Source: Gudongella sp964575895 (GTDB lineage Bacteria > Bacillota > Clostridia > Tissierellales > Tissierellaceae). From it: DNA of 64,000 bases. This document shows positions 9,409 to 17,605 of this stretch, one piece after another (within the stretch, counting starts at the first letter, position 1; each line of letters begins with the position of its first letter). Location: contig CAZNTE010000010.1 of NCBI GenBank assembly GCA_964575895.1, forward strand, positions 1-64,000. The letters are read 5' to 3'. Made by a program: the position numbers and the translations under genes. Under the pieces are notes generated by a model. The model did no database searches, was not told the DNA's origin, and saw only the letters and a program-made list of their open reading frames with translations.

Positions 9409-9426
9409 ATATTTCTGGAGGATAGT

Positions 9427-10485
9427 ATGAAATGGATTAGAATTCTTTTGGGAGTCATTTTAGTAGTCGTATTTGGATTTGCGTCATTTGTTGGTATTAT
9501 GACATTTATTGATGAAAAGCCTGATGAAGTAATGGGAATACCTATTGTCAATAATCAGGTTAGAACAGTCCCCTTGAATGAAGAACTAATCATAGCAACC
9601 TATAATATTGGTTATGGGGGATTAGGACAAGAACAAGACTTCTTTGCTGATGGAGGAACAAGGTCTAGAGCTTTTAGTGAAGAAGAGATAATGTCTAATT
9701 TACAGTCAATAGTTGAAGTATTAGATTCTACTAATTCCAACTTTATGTTATTACAGGAAGTAGACAAAAAAGCCAGCAGGAGTTATAAAATAAACCAAAT
9801 AGAATTTATTAAAAATCTGTATCCGAATTATTCATATTCATTTGGAAGAAATTATAATGTCAAATGGGTGCCAGTACCATTATTCAATCCCATGGGTAGT
9901 GTAGAGTCAGGGCTATTAACCCTATCGAAGTACAATGCATATGATGCTAATAGATTTCAGTTTCCAGGTGGTGAAAAATGGCCAGTTCAAATCTTTGAAC
10001 TAGATAGATGTTTCGTGGAAACTAGATTCAATACAATAGGAGATAAGGATTTAATATTAATCAATTTGCATCTATCTGCCTTTGATGAAGGAGGATTAAT
10101 AAGAGAACAACAATTACTATATCTTAAAACTCACATAGAAAATGAACATAAAAAGGGCAACTATATTATTGTGGGTGGGGATTGGAATCATAATCTACCT
10201 GGTAGTGATCCATCAAAATTTACAACAAATGAAGAATGGCCATTTTGGCTAAAAGATCTTCCTGAAAACTTTTATATAGAGGGTTTTAGTTGGATCATAG
10301 ATAATTCAACACCAACTGTAAGAACACTTGAAAAAAACTATGTAGAGGGTGAAAATTTCAGGGCAGTGATAGATGGCTTTTATGTTTCCGATAACTTAGA
10401 AATTACTGGTATATCTGGAACTGATACAAATTTTGTATATGCGGACCATAATCCAGTGGTTATGAGTTTTAAATTAATACAATAA
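9427..10485 (+). CDS. Membrane-anchored endonuclease/exonuclease/phosphatase (EEP) family protein
   Basis: Encodes 352 residues. One N-terminal transmembrane helix (about residues 4-24) is followed by an EEP hydrolase domain. Family motifs in order are ATYNIGYGG near residue 57, LLQEVDKKA near 112, NLHLSAFDEGG near 215, GGDWNHNLPG near 250 and ADHNPVVMSF at the C-terminus, which supplies the catalytic Asp-His. The fold acts on phosphodiesters (nucleic acid, sphingomyelin, inositol phosphates), and the substrate cannot be told. The catalytic part should face outside the membrane. The gene follows the DegV gene closely and ends just before a hairpin at 10494. Confidence 0.82.
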   Translation: MKWIRILLGVILVVVFGFASFVGIMTFIDEKPDEVMGIPIVNNQVRTVPLNEELIIATYNIGYGGLGQEQDFFADGGTRSRAFSEEEIMSNLQSIVEVLDSTNSNFMLLQEVDKKASRSYKINQIEFIKNLYPNYSYSFGRNYNVKWVPVPLFNPMGSVESGLLTLSKYNAYDANRFQFPGGEKWPVQIFELDRCFVETRFNTIGDKDLILINLHLSAFDEGGLIREQQLLYLKTHIENEHKKGNYIIVGGDWNHNLPGSDPSKFTTNEEWPFWLKDLPENFYIEGFSWIIDNSTPTVRTLEKNYVEGENFRAVIDGFYVSDNLEITGISGTDTNFVYADHNPVVMSFKLIQ

Positions 10486-10493
10486 TGAGAAAA

Positions 10494-10519
10494 GTCTGGT
10501 TAATTTAATTTAATCAGAC
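10494..10519 (+). terminator. Hairpin, probable weak terminator after the EEP gene
   Basis: A 10-bp stem (GTCTGGTTAA / TTAATCAGAC, one G-T pair) lies 8 bases past the stop. The T-run after it is poor, so termination may be incomplete. Confidence 0.55.
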
Positions 10520-10564
10520 ATTACATTCTTCTTTAGAAGTATGGGAATTAGCTATTTAGGTGGA

Positions 10565-10593
10565 TTGACAATATTCAGACAATTATATATATT
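10565..10593 (+). promoter_or_regulatory. Sigma-A-type promoter of the oligopeptide transporter operon
   Basis: TTGACA at 10565-10570 and TATATT at 10588-10593 are 17 bases apart, next to consensus. It would give a leader of about 145 bases before the binding-protein gene. That leader contains two hairpins: GTCGGC/GCCGAC at 10671-10688, and a bulged stem bounded by CTTAAG at 10696-10724. Confidence 0.7.
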
Positions 10594-10747
10594 AAAAACA
10601 TATTGAATTTATAGTGAAAATAATATAAAATACAAGGTAATAACTATACCAGCAATATAGTGTACCAGCAGTCGGCTGAAAGGCCGACAAAAAAACTTAA
10701 GGAGTGATCACTGGGTCACTTAAGAATAATAAGGGGGAAAGACAAGA

Positions 10748-12496
10748 ATGATGAAAAAAAGTATAGTTTTGTTATTGGCATTAACAATGGTTCTTTCAAT
10801 GCTTGCAGGATGTTCAACACCTGCTGAACCATCAACACCTGCTGAACCATCAACACCAGCTGAACCAAGTGAACCAGGTGAGGAACCAGCTGAAGAACCA
10901 AGTGGAACATTAATCGTAGGAATTACTGAAGCATCAGGTAACTTTAACCCACTATATTATTCATCAGCATATGATGGATATGTAGTAGATTTGACATTCG
11001 AGGCTTTAATTGGAAGAAACTTTGATGGAGAATTTGTAGAAGGTTATGCAGTAGCTGAGTCATGGGAATATTCAAATGACGATAAAACAATAACTTTCAA
11101 AATGAAAGAAGACAAGAAATTCTCAGACGGAACACCAATGACAGCTCATGACGTTGTATTCACTTACCAAGTATTGGCAGATCCATCCTACTCAGGTAGA
11201 TATGGTGCAGCTGTAAAAGATATGCTAGGTTATGAAGAGTACTTCAACGGTGAAACTGAAGAGTTCCAAGGCGTTGTAGCACTTGACGACTACACAGTTC
11301 AATTCAACTTTGTAGAGCCTCTAAGAGTTAACTTTACAAACGCTGGTTATGCAATTCTTCCTAAGCATTACTATGGAGCAGATTTTGCTTATGGTAACAC
11401 AGCTGGAGTTGAAGCAATAACTGGAGCACCAATAGGTTCTGGCCCTTACAAAGTTGTAGAGTTTAGAGAAAAAGAGTTAGTTTACCTTACAAGAAATGAC
11501 CAATTTACTGATGAAGGTTATATGGTAGAAGACCTTATTCTTAAGTTTGTTGACCAAACAACAGATATCATTGAATTAACAACTGGCGGCGTTGATCTAC
11601 TTGCTGGAGTTATTGATCCGCTAAAAATACAAGATGCTAGAGCAGCTGGAATGGAAATAAACTCATATCCAAGAAGTGGTTATGGATATGTTAAAACTAA
11701 TAATGAGTGGGGTCCAACTTCAGATGTTAAAGTTAGACAAGCTCTATACTATGCATTTAATAGAGATGAATTCGTAAACAGCTACTATTATGATGAAGAA
11801 ACTGATACAGTTTTAGCGTCAACTCAAGCTCACCCATTCTCACAAATTTCTTGGGCACTTGATGATGCATTTGTAGCTACATTAGATAATTACGATTACA
11901 ACATAGAAAAAGCTAAAGAATTATTAGATGAAGCTGGTTGGGTAGTAGGAGCAGATGGTAAGAGAGCGAAAGACGGTCAAGTAATGACTTTAAATATCGC
12001 AGCAATGCCAGATCATGATATCCTTGCTACATTAATTCCAATGTGGGAAAGAGACTGGGGTCAGCAATTAGGAATTACTCTTAATATCGCATACCTTGAG
12101 TTTAATACAGTTCTTGACTACGTAATCTACAACTCAGATGCAAATGTTGAAGAGTGGAGTTTATTCTTCCTAGCAACATCAATAACTACACCAGATCCTC
12201 ATACACTATATACTTCTTTCCATTCTGATTACATCGGAAGCGGACAAGATAACACAAGTAGATATTCTAATCCAAGAGTTGATGAATTACTTGACCTAGG
12301 TAAGACTATCATGAGTGAAGAGGAAGCAAAACCTGTTTACCAAGAAGTAGTTCAAATCTTAAATGAAGAAGCAGTTATGATGCCTGTATATGCGAACACT
12401 TATTTCGATCTATACAATCCAAAGCTTACTAACTTCGTAACAAGCTCACTTTATGGTTGGGTAGATGCGATGAAGGATGCTAAAGTAGTAGAATAA
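10748..12496 (+). CDS. Oligopeptide ABC transporter substrate-binding lipoprotein
   Basis: Encodes 582 residues of the SBP_bac_5 family (OppA/DppE/AppA type), the extracellular lipoprotein that captures peptides. A lipoprotein signal peptide ends in the lipobox LAGC (Cys at about residue 22). It is followed by a low-complexity linker with three copies of STPAEP encoded by 18-base repeats at 10814-10867. The mature domain carries family motifs such as VAESWEYSNDDKTITFKM..FSDGTPMTAHDVVFTY and VRQALYYAFNRDEF. GGGGGAAAG lies upstream, and ATG at 10748 or 10751 may be used. It is first in the operon and separated from the permease genes by a strong hairpin. Which peptides it binds cannot be read from sequence. 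Confidence 0.93.
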   Translation: MMKKSIVLLLALTMVLSMLAGCSTPAEPSTPAEPSTPAEPSEPGEEPAEEPSGTLIVGITEASGNFNPLYYSSAYDGYVVDLTFEALIGRNFDGEFVEGYAVAESWEYSNDDKTITFKMKEDKKFSDGTPMTAHDVVFTYQVLADPSYSGRYGAAVKDMLGYEEYFNGETEEFQGVVALDDYTVQFNFVEPLRVNFTNAGYAILPKHYYGADFAYGNTAGVEAITGAPIGSGPYKVVEFREKELVYLTRNDQFTDEGYMVEDLILKFVDQTTDIIELTTGGVDLLAGVIDPLKIQDARAAGMEINSYPRSGYGYVKTNNEWGPTSDVKVRQALYYAFNRDEFVNSYYYDEETDTVLASTQAHPFSQISWALDDAFVATLDNYDYNIEKAKELLDEAGWVVGADGKRAKDGQVMTLNIAAMPDHDILATLIPMWERDWGQQLGITLNIAYLEFNTVLDYVIYNSDANVEEWSLFFLATSITTPDPHTLYTSFHSDYIGSGQDNTSRYSNPRVDELLDLGKTIMSEEEAKPVYQEVVQILNEEAVMMPVYANTYFDLYNPKLTNFVTSSLYGWVDAMKDAKVVE

Positions 12497-12519
12497 GAAA
12501 TTCAATAAACTGATTAGAA

Positions 12520-12556
12520 AGTAGAGGCAGGCTATTTTAAATAGGCTGCCTCTACT
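12520..12556 (+). terminator. Intercistronic hairpin between binding-protein and permease genes
   Basis: An 11-bp perfect outer stem AGTAGAGGCAG / CTGCCTCTACT continues after one G-G mismatch into an inner CTATTT / AAATAG stem. It lacks a T-run. It probably stabilises the upstream binding-protein mRNA or terminates part of the transcripts, so that more binding protein than permease is made. Confidence 0.7.
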
Positions 12557-12617
12557 AATATAATTTATTACATTAAAGTAAAGCGAGTGAAGTCAGCATA
12601 AGAGAAGGAGTGAAATA

Positions 12618-13598
12618 ATGTTAAAATATATTGGAAAAAGGCTCCTCCATTTGATCCCAGTAATTATTATTATATCTATAGTAATCTTTGCGATTGTTGA
12701 GATGATGCCAGGAGACCCAATTAATGCATATTTAGGAGTTGGATCTGGAACAACACCTGAGCAACAACAAAGACTTAGAGAACAACTTGGTCTTGATGAA
12801 GGGCCAGTAGTTAGATATGGATTATGGTTAAAGAGAGTTTTAACTGGTGATTTTGGAAAGTCCTTAAAATATAGAAGAGATGTTGTCGATGTTATTGGTC
12901 AATTTATATGGAATTCTTTTAGATTGAATATTGTTGCAATGATTTTAGCTTTTGCCATAGCAATACCCGTCGGAATAAAATCTGCTGTTAAGAAATACGG
13001 GTTATTTGACAATTTCTGGACAGTATTTTCACTAACCGGAGTTTCCATGCCATCATTTTTCTTTGCCTTATTACTGGTGTTTTTCGTCGCCATACCTGTT
13101 CCATGGATTCCTTTAAATGGAATGAGAACAGCAATTATGGCAGCCAAAGGATATCCATCAAAAATGGCGGAAATTCTTGATATTGGGAAACACATGATTT
13201 TACCTGTAACAGTTCTTACAATTTCAAGTTTAGCAAGTTTAACAAGATATGTTAGAAACTCAGTTATTGAGGTTATTAATCAGGATTACATAAGAACAGC
13301 TCGTTCTAAAGGATTATCAGAGAAAGTTGTTATTTATAAGCATGCATTTAGGAATGCATTACTTCCAATAGTAACTCTTCTTGGATTATATATACCTGGA
13401 TTATTTGGTGGTTCTATTCTCCTTGAAACAGTATTTATATGGCCTGGAATAGGTAATATACTATATACATCTATACTTGATCGTGATTACTCAATGGTTA
13501 TGGCAGCCAATGTCTTCTATGCAGTTTTAATGCTAGCAGGAAATCTTTTGGCCGACATTTCTTATGCATTAGTTGACCCAAGGGTCAAGGTTAAATAG
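12618..13598 (+). CDS. Oligopeptide ABC transporter permease, OppB/DppB type
   Basis: Encodes 326 residues of an inner-membrane subunit with about six transmembrane helices. The first helix is at residues 9-30 and is followed by the conserved extracellular MPGDPINAYLG and LGLDEGPVVRYGLW region typical of OppB/DppB. The coupling-helix sequence RTARSKGLSEKVVIYKHAFRN near residues 232-252 contacts the ATPases. The C-terminus ALVDPRVKVK is characteristic. AGAAGGAG precedes the ATG. It is co-transcribed with the OppC-type gene 12 bases downstream. Confidence 0.95.
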   Translation: MLKYIGKRLLHLIPVIIIISIVIFAIVEMMPGDPINAYLGVGSGTTPEQQQRLREQLGLDEGPVVRYGLWLKRVLTGDFGKSLKYRRDVVDVIGQFIWNSFRLNIVAMILAFAIAIPVGIKSAVKKYGLFDNFWTVFSLTGVSMPSFFFALLLVFFVAIPVPWIPLNGMRTAIMAAKGYPSKMAEILDIGKHMILPVTVLTISSLASLTRYVRNSVIEVINQDYIRTARSKGLSEKVVIYKHAFRNALLPIVTLLGLYIPGLFGGSILLETVFIWPGIGNILYTSILDRDYSMVMAANVFYAVLMLAGNLLADISYALVDPRVKVK

Positions 13599-13610
13599 GG
13601 GGGTGAAAAT

Positions 13611-14525
13611 ATGACTGAAAATAAAACTATAGATACTTCAATAAAGAAAAAGTCCATGGCCGTTGGACCATGGAGATTAGCCTGGGATAGATTTAGGAAA
13701 AATAAAGTTGCTGTAGCAGGAGCATTTATATTTATATTAGTTCTACTTTTTGTTACTTTCGGCCCAATGTTTTCACCTTATGAAATGTCACAATTTGACT
13801 TAGCTGAAAAAACCCTTTCACCTACATCAAAACATTTACTTGGGACAGATGAACAAGGTAGAGATGTGTTATTAAGACTTATGCTAGGGGGAAGAATCTC
13901 ACTTAGAGTTGGTGTAATGGCTGCAGGTGTAACCATTATCCTTGGATCAATTGTTGGTGGTATAGCAGGTTTCTATGGTGGTTGGGTTGACAACCTACTG
14001 ATGAGATTTGCTGAGATTGTTTATTCCATACCATTTACTCCTACAGTAATATCAATATCCGCGGCTCTGATGTTCAGGGTATCATCAGAGAACAAAATGT
14101 ATCTGGTAATGTTTCTGATTGGTATATTAAGTTGGCCAAGCTTAGCCCGTATTGTAAGAGGTCAAATACTCTCATTGAGAGAGCAAGAATTTATGCTGGC
14201 AACTGAAGCACTTGGATTATCCGATTTCTCACGTATTGCAAGACATTTATTGCCAAACACACTAGCATATATTATTGTAAGTGCTACTCTTGGTATGGCA
14301 AGTGCAATTCTTACAGAAGCAGGATTGTCCTTCCTTGGACTAGGTGTAACTCCTCCAACTCCTACTTGGGGTAATATGATTGAGCGTGCTAGAAACCAAA
14401 GAGTTTTTAGATCATATCAATGGATGTGGATACCACCTGGAGTAATGATAATGTTAACAGTTGTAAGTATTAATTTATTGGGTGAAGGTCTACGTGATGC
14501 CTTTGATCCAAAGGAAAGTAGGTAG
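13611..14525 (+). CDS. Oligopeptide ABC transporter permease, OppC/DppC type
   Basis: Encodes 304 residues. It has a cytoplasmic N-terminus followed by the AWDRFRKNKVAVAGAF entry into the first helix and the family hallmark KHLLGTDEQGRDVLLRLMLGGRISL near residues 78-102. Five further helices follow, with the coupling loop ATEALGLSDFSRIARHLLPN near residues 199-218. It ends in GLRDAFDPKESR, typical for DppC/OppC. It forms the heterodimeric channel with the preceding permease. GGGGGGTG precedes the ATG, and the stop is 5 bases before the first ATPase gene. Confidence 0.95.
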   Translation: MTENKTIDTSIKKKSMAVGPWRLAWDRFRKNKVAVAGAFIFILVLLFVTFGPMFSPYEMSQFDLAEKTLSPTSKHLLGTDEQGRDVLLRLMLGGRISLRVGVMAAGVTIILGSIVGGIAGFYGGWVDNLLMRFAEIVYSIPFTPTVISISAALMFRVSSENKMYLVMFLIGILSWPSLARIVRGQILSLREQEFMLATEALGLSDFSRIARHLLPNTLAYIIVSATLGMASAILTEAGLSFLGLGVTPPTPTWGNMIERARNQRVFRSYQWMWIPPGVMIMLTVVSINLLGEGLRDAFDPKESR

Positions 14526-14530
14526 AGACT

Positions 14531-15496
14531 ATGAAAGAGATATTACGTGTTGAAGATTTAGCAACTTACTTTTTTACAGATAAAGGTACAGTAAAGGCTG
14601 TTGATGGAGTTTCCTATACTCTTAACGAAGGAGAGATTCTTGGTATTGTTGGGGAATCCGGATGTGGAAAAAGTATTAATGCTATGAGTATACTTAATCT
14701 TATTGAGAAACCAGGGAAAATAGTTAGTGGATCCATTAAATACAATGGAGAAGAGATGGTTGGACTTCCAATGAGTAAAATGAGAAAGTTCAGAGGCAAC
14801 GAAATATCAATGATATTCCAGGAGCCAATGACATCCCTAAATCCAGTATTTAGAATTGGTGATCAAATAATTGAGTCCCTTTTACTTCATAAAAAAATGA
14901 AAAAGGACGAAGCTATGAAAAGAGCAGTTGAGCTATTGGACTTAGTAGGTATTCCAAGAGCCGAAAAAATTGCAAGAGACTATCCCCACCAATTATCAGG
15001 AGGGATGAGGCAACGTGTTATGATAGCAATGGCATTAGCATGTGACCCTAAAATTCTTATAGCTGATGAACCTACAACAGCACTTGATGTTACTATTCAA
15101 GCTCAGATTCTAAAGCTAATGAAAGATTTACAAGATAAGACAAATACTGCTATCATGCTAATAACTCATGATTTAGGAGTTGTAGCACAAATGGCCCATA
15201 AGATAATAGTTATGTATTCTGGTAAAATTGTAGAAGCAGCCCCTTCTCTTGAATTATTCCAGAATCCAAAACATCCTTATACTCAAGGCTTATTAGAGTC
15301 TATTCCAAGTCTTGACCAAGAAAAAGAAAGACTAAACAGTATTGAAGGTGTAGTTCCTAATCCATTTGAATTACCTCAAGGTTGTTATTTTGCTCCTAGA
15401 TGTAAACATGTAATGGATATTTGTAGGACTGAACATCCAGGAACTTATAAGATAAATGATACTCACACTGCAAGCTGTTATCTTTATAAGGAATAG
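14531..15496 (+). CDS. Oligopeptide ABC transporter ATPase, OppD/DppD type
   Basis: Encodes 321 residues of a cytoplasmic ATPase. Walker A is GESGCGKS near residues 40-47, the signature is LSGGMRQRVMIAMAL near 156-170, Walker B is ILIADEPTTALD, and the switch histidine is in LITHDLG. The C-terminal oligopeptide-transporter extension carries four cysteines (CYFAPRCKHVMDIC..., SCYLY), as in Opp/Dpp ATPases reported to bind an iron-sulfur cluster. It pairs with the OppF-type protein encoded 9 bases downstream. Confidence 0.95.
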   Translation: MKEILRVEDLATYFFTDKGTVKAVDGVSYTLNEGEILGIVGESGCGKSINAMSILNLIEKPGKIVSGSIKYNGEEMVGLPMSKMRKFRGNEISMIFQEPMTSLNPVFRIGDQIIESLLLHKKMKKDEAMKRAVELLDLVGIPRAEKIARDYPHQLSGGMRQRVMIAMALACDPKILIADEPTTALDVTIQAQILKLMKDLQDKTNTAIMLITHDLGVVAQMAHKIIVMYSGKIVEAAPSLELFQNPKHPYTQGLLESIPSLDQEKERLNSIEGVVPNPFELPQGCYFAPRCKHVMDICRTEHPGTYKINDTHTASCYLYKE

Positions 15497-15505
15497 GAGA
15501 GAGAT

Positions 15506-16498
15506 ATGGAAAAGAATATGAAAAACGAAATAATACTAGAAGTTGATAAAATTAAAAAATATTTTGAAGTAAAGAAGAGTTTTCTTGACAGTGGAAGAAG
15601 CTATGTTAAAGCTGTTGATGATGTTTCCTTTAAATTACATAAGGGAGAGACAGTTGGACTAGTAGGAGAGTCTGGATGTGGAAAATCTACTTTGGGTAGA
15701 ACTATAGTGAGGTTATATGAACCTACAGATGGTTCAATTATTTATAAGGGAGAAGATATTGCTAAGTTTAAAGGTCAAAAGTTAAGAGACCTTAGAAAAG
15801 ACATGCAAATAATATTTCAAGATCCTTATAGCTCATTAAATCCAAGAATGAACGTAAGTACAATAGTTGGAGAAGCCATGATTGCTCATGGAATCGTTAA
15901 AAAAGGAAAAGAATTCCAGGAGAAGGTAGTAGAGGTTATAGAAAGATGTGGTCTTTCAGACTATCATATTTATAGATATCCTCACCAATTCTCAGGTGGA
16001 CAGAGACAGAGAATTGGTATAGCAAGGGCATTGGCTCTTAATCCAGACTTCATTGTAGCTGATGAGCCCGTATCGGCTTTGGATGTATCTATTCAGTCGC
16101 AGATTCTAAACTTAATGATGGACTTGCAGCAAGAGATGGGATTATCATACTTATTTATATCCCATGACCTTTCAGTAGTTAAACACATCAGTGATAGAAT
16201 AGGTGTAATGTATCTTGGATCTATTGTTGAGTTGGCAAACAAGAAGGCCTTGTACGATGATCCACTTCATCCATACACTAGAGCCTTGTTATCTGCAATA
16301 CCAGTGGCTGATCCAACTAAGAAGAAGGAAATGCATGCAATAATTGGTGAAATTCCAAGTAATGTTCATACACCTCCTGGATGCAAATTCCACACAAGAT
16401 GTATTTATGCTAAAGATATATGTAAGGAAGTAGTACCTGAGTATAGAGAAGTTAAGCCAGATCACTTTGTAACTTGCCACTTTGCTGGTGAAATTTAA
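15506..16498 (+). CDS. Oligopeptide ABC transporter ATPase, OppF/DppF type
   Basis: Encodes 330 residues, the second ATPase of the peptide importer. Walker A is GESGCGKST near residues 55-63, followed by the Q-loop QIIFQDPYSSLNPRM, the signature FSGGQRQRIGIARAL and Walker B FIVADEPVSALD. The C-terminal extension has the cysteine set PPGCKFHTRCIYAKDIC and TCHF. The residues before EIILEVDKIKKYFEV may start at either of two ATGs 15 bases apart; the first has GGAGAGAG upstream. It lies between the OppD-type gene and a small membrane-protein gene. Confidence 0.95.
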   Translation: MEKNMKNEIILEVDKIKKYFEVKKSFLDSGRSYVKAVDDVSFKLHKGETVGLVGESGCGKSTLGRTIVRLYEPTDGSIIYKGEDIAKFKGQKLRDLRKDMQIIFQDPYSSLNPRMNVSTIVGEAMIAHGIVKKGKEFQEKVVEVIERCGLSDYHIYRYPHQFSGGQRQRIGIARALALNPDFIVADEPVSALDVSIQSQILNLMMDLQQEMGLSYLFISHDLSVVKHISDRIGVMYLGSIVELANKKALYDDPLHPYTRALLSAIPVADPTKKKEMHAIIGEIPSNVHTPPGCKFHTRCIYAKDICKEVVPEYREVKPDHFVTCHFAGEI

Positions 16499-16521
16499 GG
16501 TGAAATAGAAAGGAAATCGTT

Positions 16522-16689
16522 GTGAAGATTAAAGATATTTTAAAAAAGAAGGATTTAAAAGATAATGCAGATGTGGAACTAGAGAAGGGTGATTTTTTAG
16601 CTATAATGCTCGCCTTAGCCTATTATATGGTTCCTGCATTACTAGGAATATTTCTTTTTATAGCATTACTTGTTTGGGTAATTTTTTAG
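16522..16689 (+). CDS. Small membrane protein (55 residues) at the end of the peptide-transporter operon
   Basis: A GTG start with AAAGGAAA upstream opens a 55-residue frame beginning MKIKDILKKKDLKDNADVE. A lysine-rich, charged first half is followed by one continuous hydrophobic stretch, from about residue 27 (FLAIMLALAYYMVPALLG) to the end. It starts 23 bases after the OppF-type stop and its TAG lies at the base of the operon terminator, so it belongs to the operon. I do not recognise the family. A single-helix protein here could be an accessory subunit or a stability factor of the transporter, but that is inference from position only. Confidence 0.7.
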   Translation: MKIKDILKKKDLKDNADVELEKGDFLAIMLALAYYMVPALLGIFLFIALLVWVIF

Positions 16690-16715
16690 GCAGAGATATT
16701 CTCTGCCTTTCTTTT
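16688..16715 (+). terminator. Terminator of the peptide-transporter operon
   Basis: A 9-bp stem AGGCAGAGA / TCTCTGCCT with a 3-base loop is followed by TTCTTTTT. It overlaps the stop codon of the 55-residue membrane protein. Confidence 0.9.
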
Positions 16716-16728
16716 TAACCAAATTTTG

Positions 16729-16757
16729 TTGACAGGGTATATATCTGGATTTATAAT
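16729..16757 (+). promoter_or_regulatory. Full-consensus sigma-A promoter
   Basis: TTGACA at 16729-16734, a 17-base spacer and TATAAT at 16752-16757 match the consensus exactly. It drives the HAD phosphatase gene that starts 24 bases downstream. Confidence 0.85.
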
Positions 16758-16780
16758 ACAAAAAAGAACGGAGGGTTAGA

Positions 16781-17506
16781 ATGAAGAATATTGCAGCTTT
16801 TTTTGATATAGACGGCACAATTTTTAGAAATTCACTTATGATTGAGCACTTTAGAAAACTCATTACATTTGAACTTATTGATCCGGAAGTTTGGTATACC
16901 AAGGTTAAGAAAGCCTATGATGAATGGGAGAGAAGATATGGTGATTTTGAAGAGTATCTTGAAATATTAGCAGGAGTCTACTTGCAAGAATTGAAAGGTG
17001 TTAGAAAAGATTATATTGAATTTGTGGCTAATCATGTAATAGACATTAACTGGGATATGGTATATAAGTATTCAAGAGATCAAATAGAATGGCATAAAAA
17101 TCAAGGGCACAAGGTATTCTTCATATCAGGAAGCCCAGACTTTTTAGTTTCTAAAATGGCAGAAAAATACGGTGCTACAGAATATAAAGGAACCCAATAT
17201 ATAGTTGATAGTGATAATAAATTTACAGGTGAAATTATAAGAATGTGGGATTCTGAGAGTAAGAAGAAAGTACTTGATGACCTAATATCTAAATACAATG
17301 TTGATCTTGTGAGGAGTTATGCCTATGGAGATACAACTGGAGATTTGTCAATGTTAAGAAGAATGGGTAACCCAGTGGCAATTAACCCCAACAAAGAACT
17401 TATATTGGAGATTAAGGCGGATGAAATTTTATCCAGGAGAATACAGATAATTGTTGAAAGAAAAAATGTAATTTATAAATGTAAGGCTGATATTGATTTA
17501 TTATAG
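16781..17506 (+). CDS. HAD-IB family phosphatase (SerB-like)
   Basis: Encodes 241 residues of the haloacid dehalogenase superfamily. Motif I is FFDIDGTIF near residues 8-15 (nucleophile and acid-base Asp), motif II is FFISGSPDFL near 109-118, and motif III is AYGDTTGDLSML near 187-198, followed by GNPVAINPN. The helical cap lies between motifs I and II, as in HAD subclass IB enzymes (phosphoserine phosphatase and the CicA/YjcG relatives). The real substrate is not evident. AACGGAGGG precedes the ATG, and a consensus promoter sits directly upstream, so this is probably a strongly transcribed single gene. Confidence 0.85.
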   Translation: MKNIAAFFDIDGTIFRNSLMIEHFRKLITFELIDPEVWYTKVKKAYDEWERRYGDFEEYLEILAGVYLQELKGVRKDYIEFVANHVIDINWDMVYKYSRDQIEWHKNQGHKVFFISGSPDFLVSKMAEKYGATEYKGTQYIVDSDNKFTGEIIRMWDSESKKKVLDDLISKYNVDLVRSYAYGDTTGDLSMLRRMGNPVAINPNKELILEIKADEILSRRIQIIVERKNVIYKCKADIDLL

Positions 17507-17605
17507 AAATGGAATAATTATATTTGTAATACTATCGTAAATTATTGACACCTTATATATAGTATAATCAATATGAGAGGTAGATTGATTAAAAGAGGTG
17601 TTATA

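Noticed and set aside
10596..10747. T-box or other known riboswitch in the peptide-transporter leader
   Set aside because: No T-box sequence, no conserved aptamer core and no T-tailed terminator were found.
10814..10867. Three tandem 18-base repeats as a possible CRISPR-like array
   Set aside because: They have no spacers and are in frame within a lipoprotein linker.
17545..17568. TTGACA and TATAAT before the GerMN lipoprotein gene
   Set aside because: The boxes are only 12 bases apart, too close for one sigma-A promoter. One may be used with an unrecognised partner, but I cannot support the pair.
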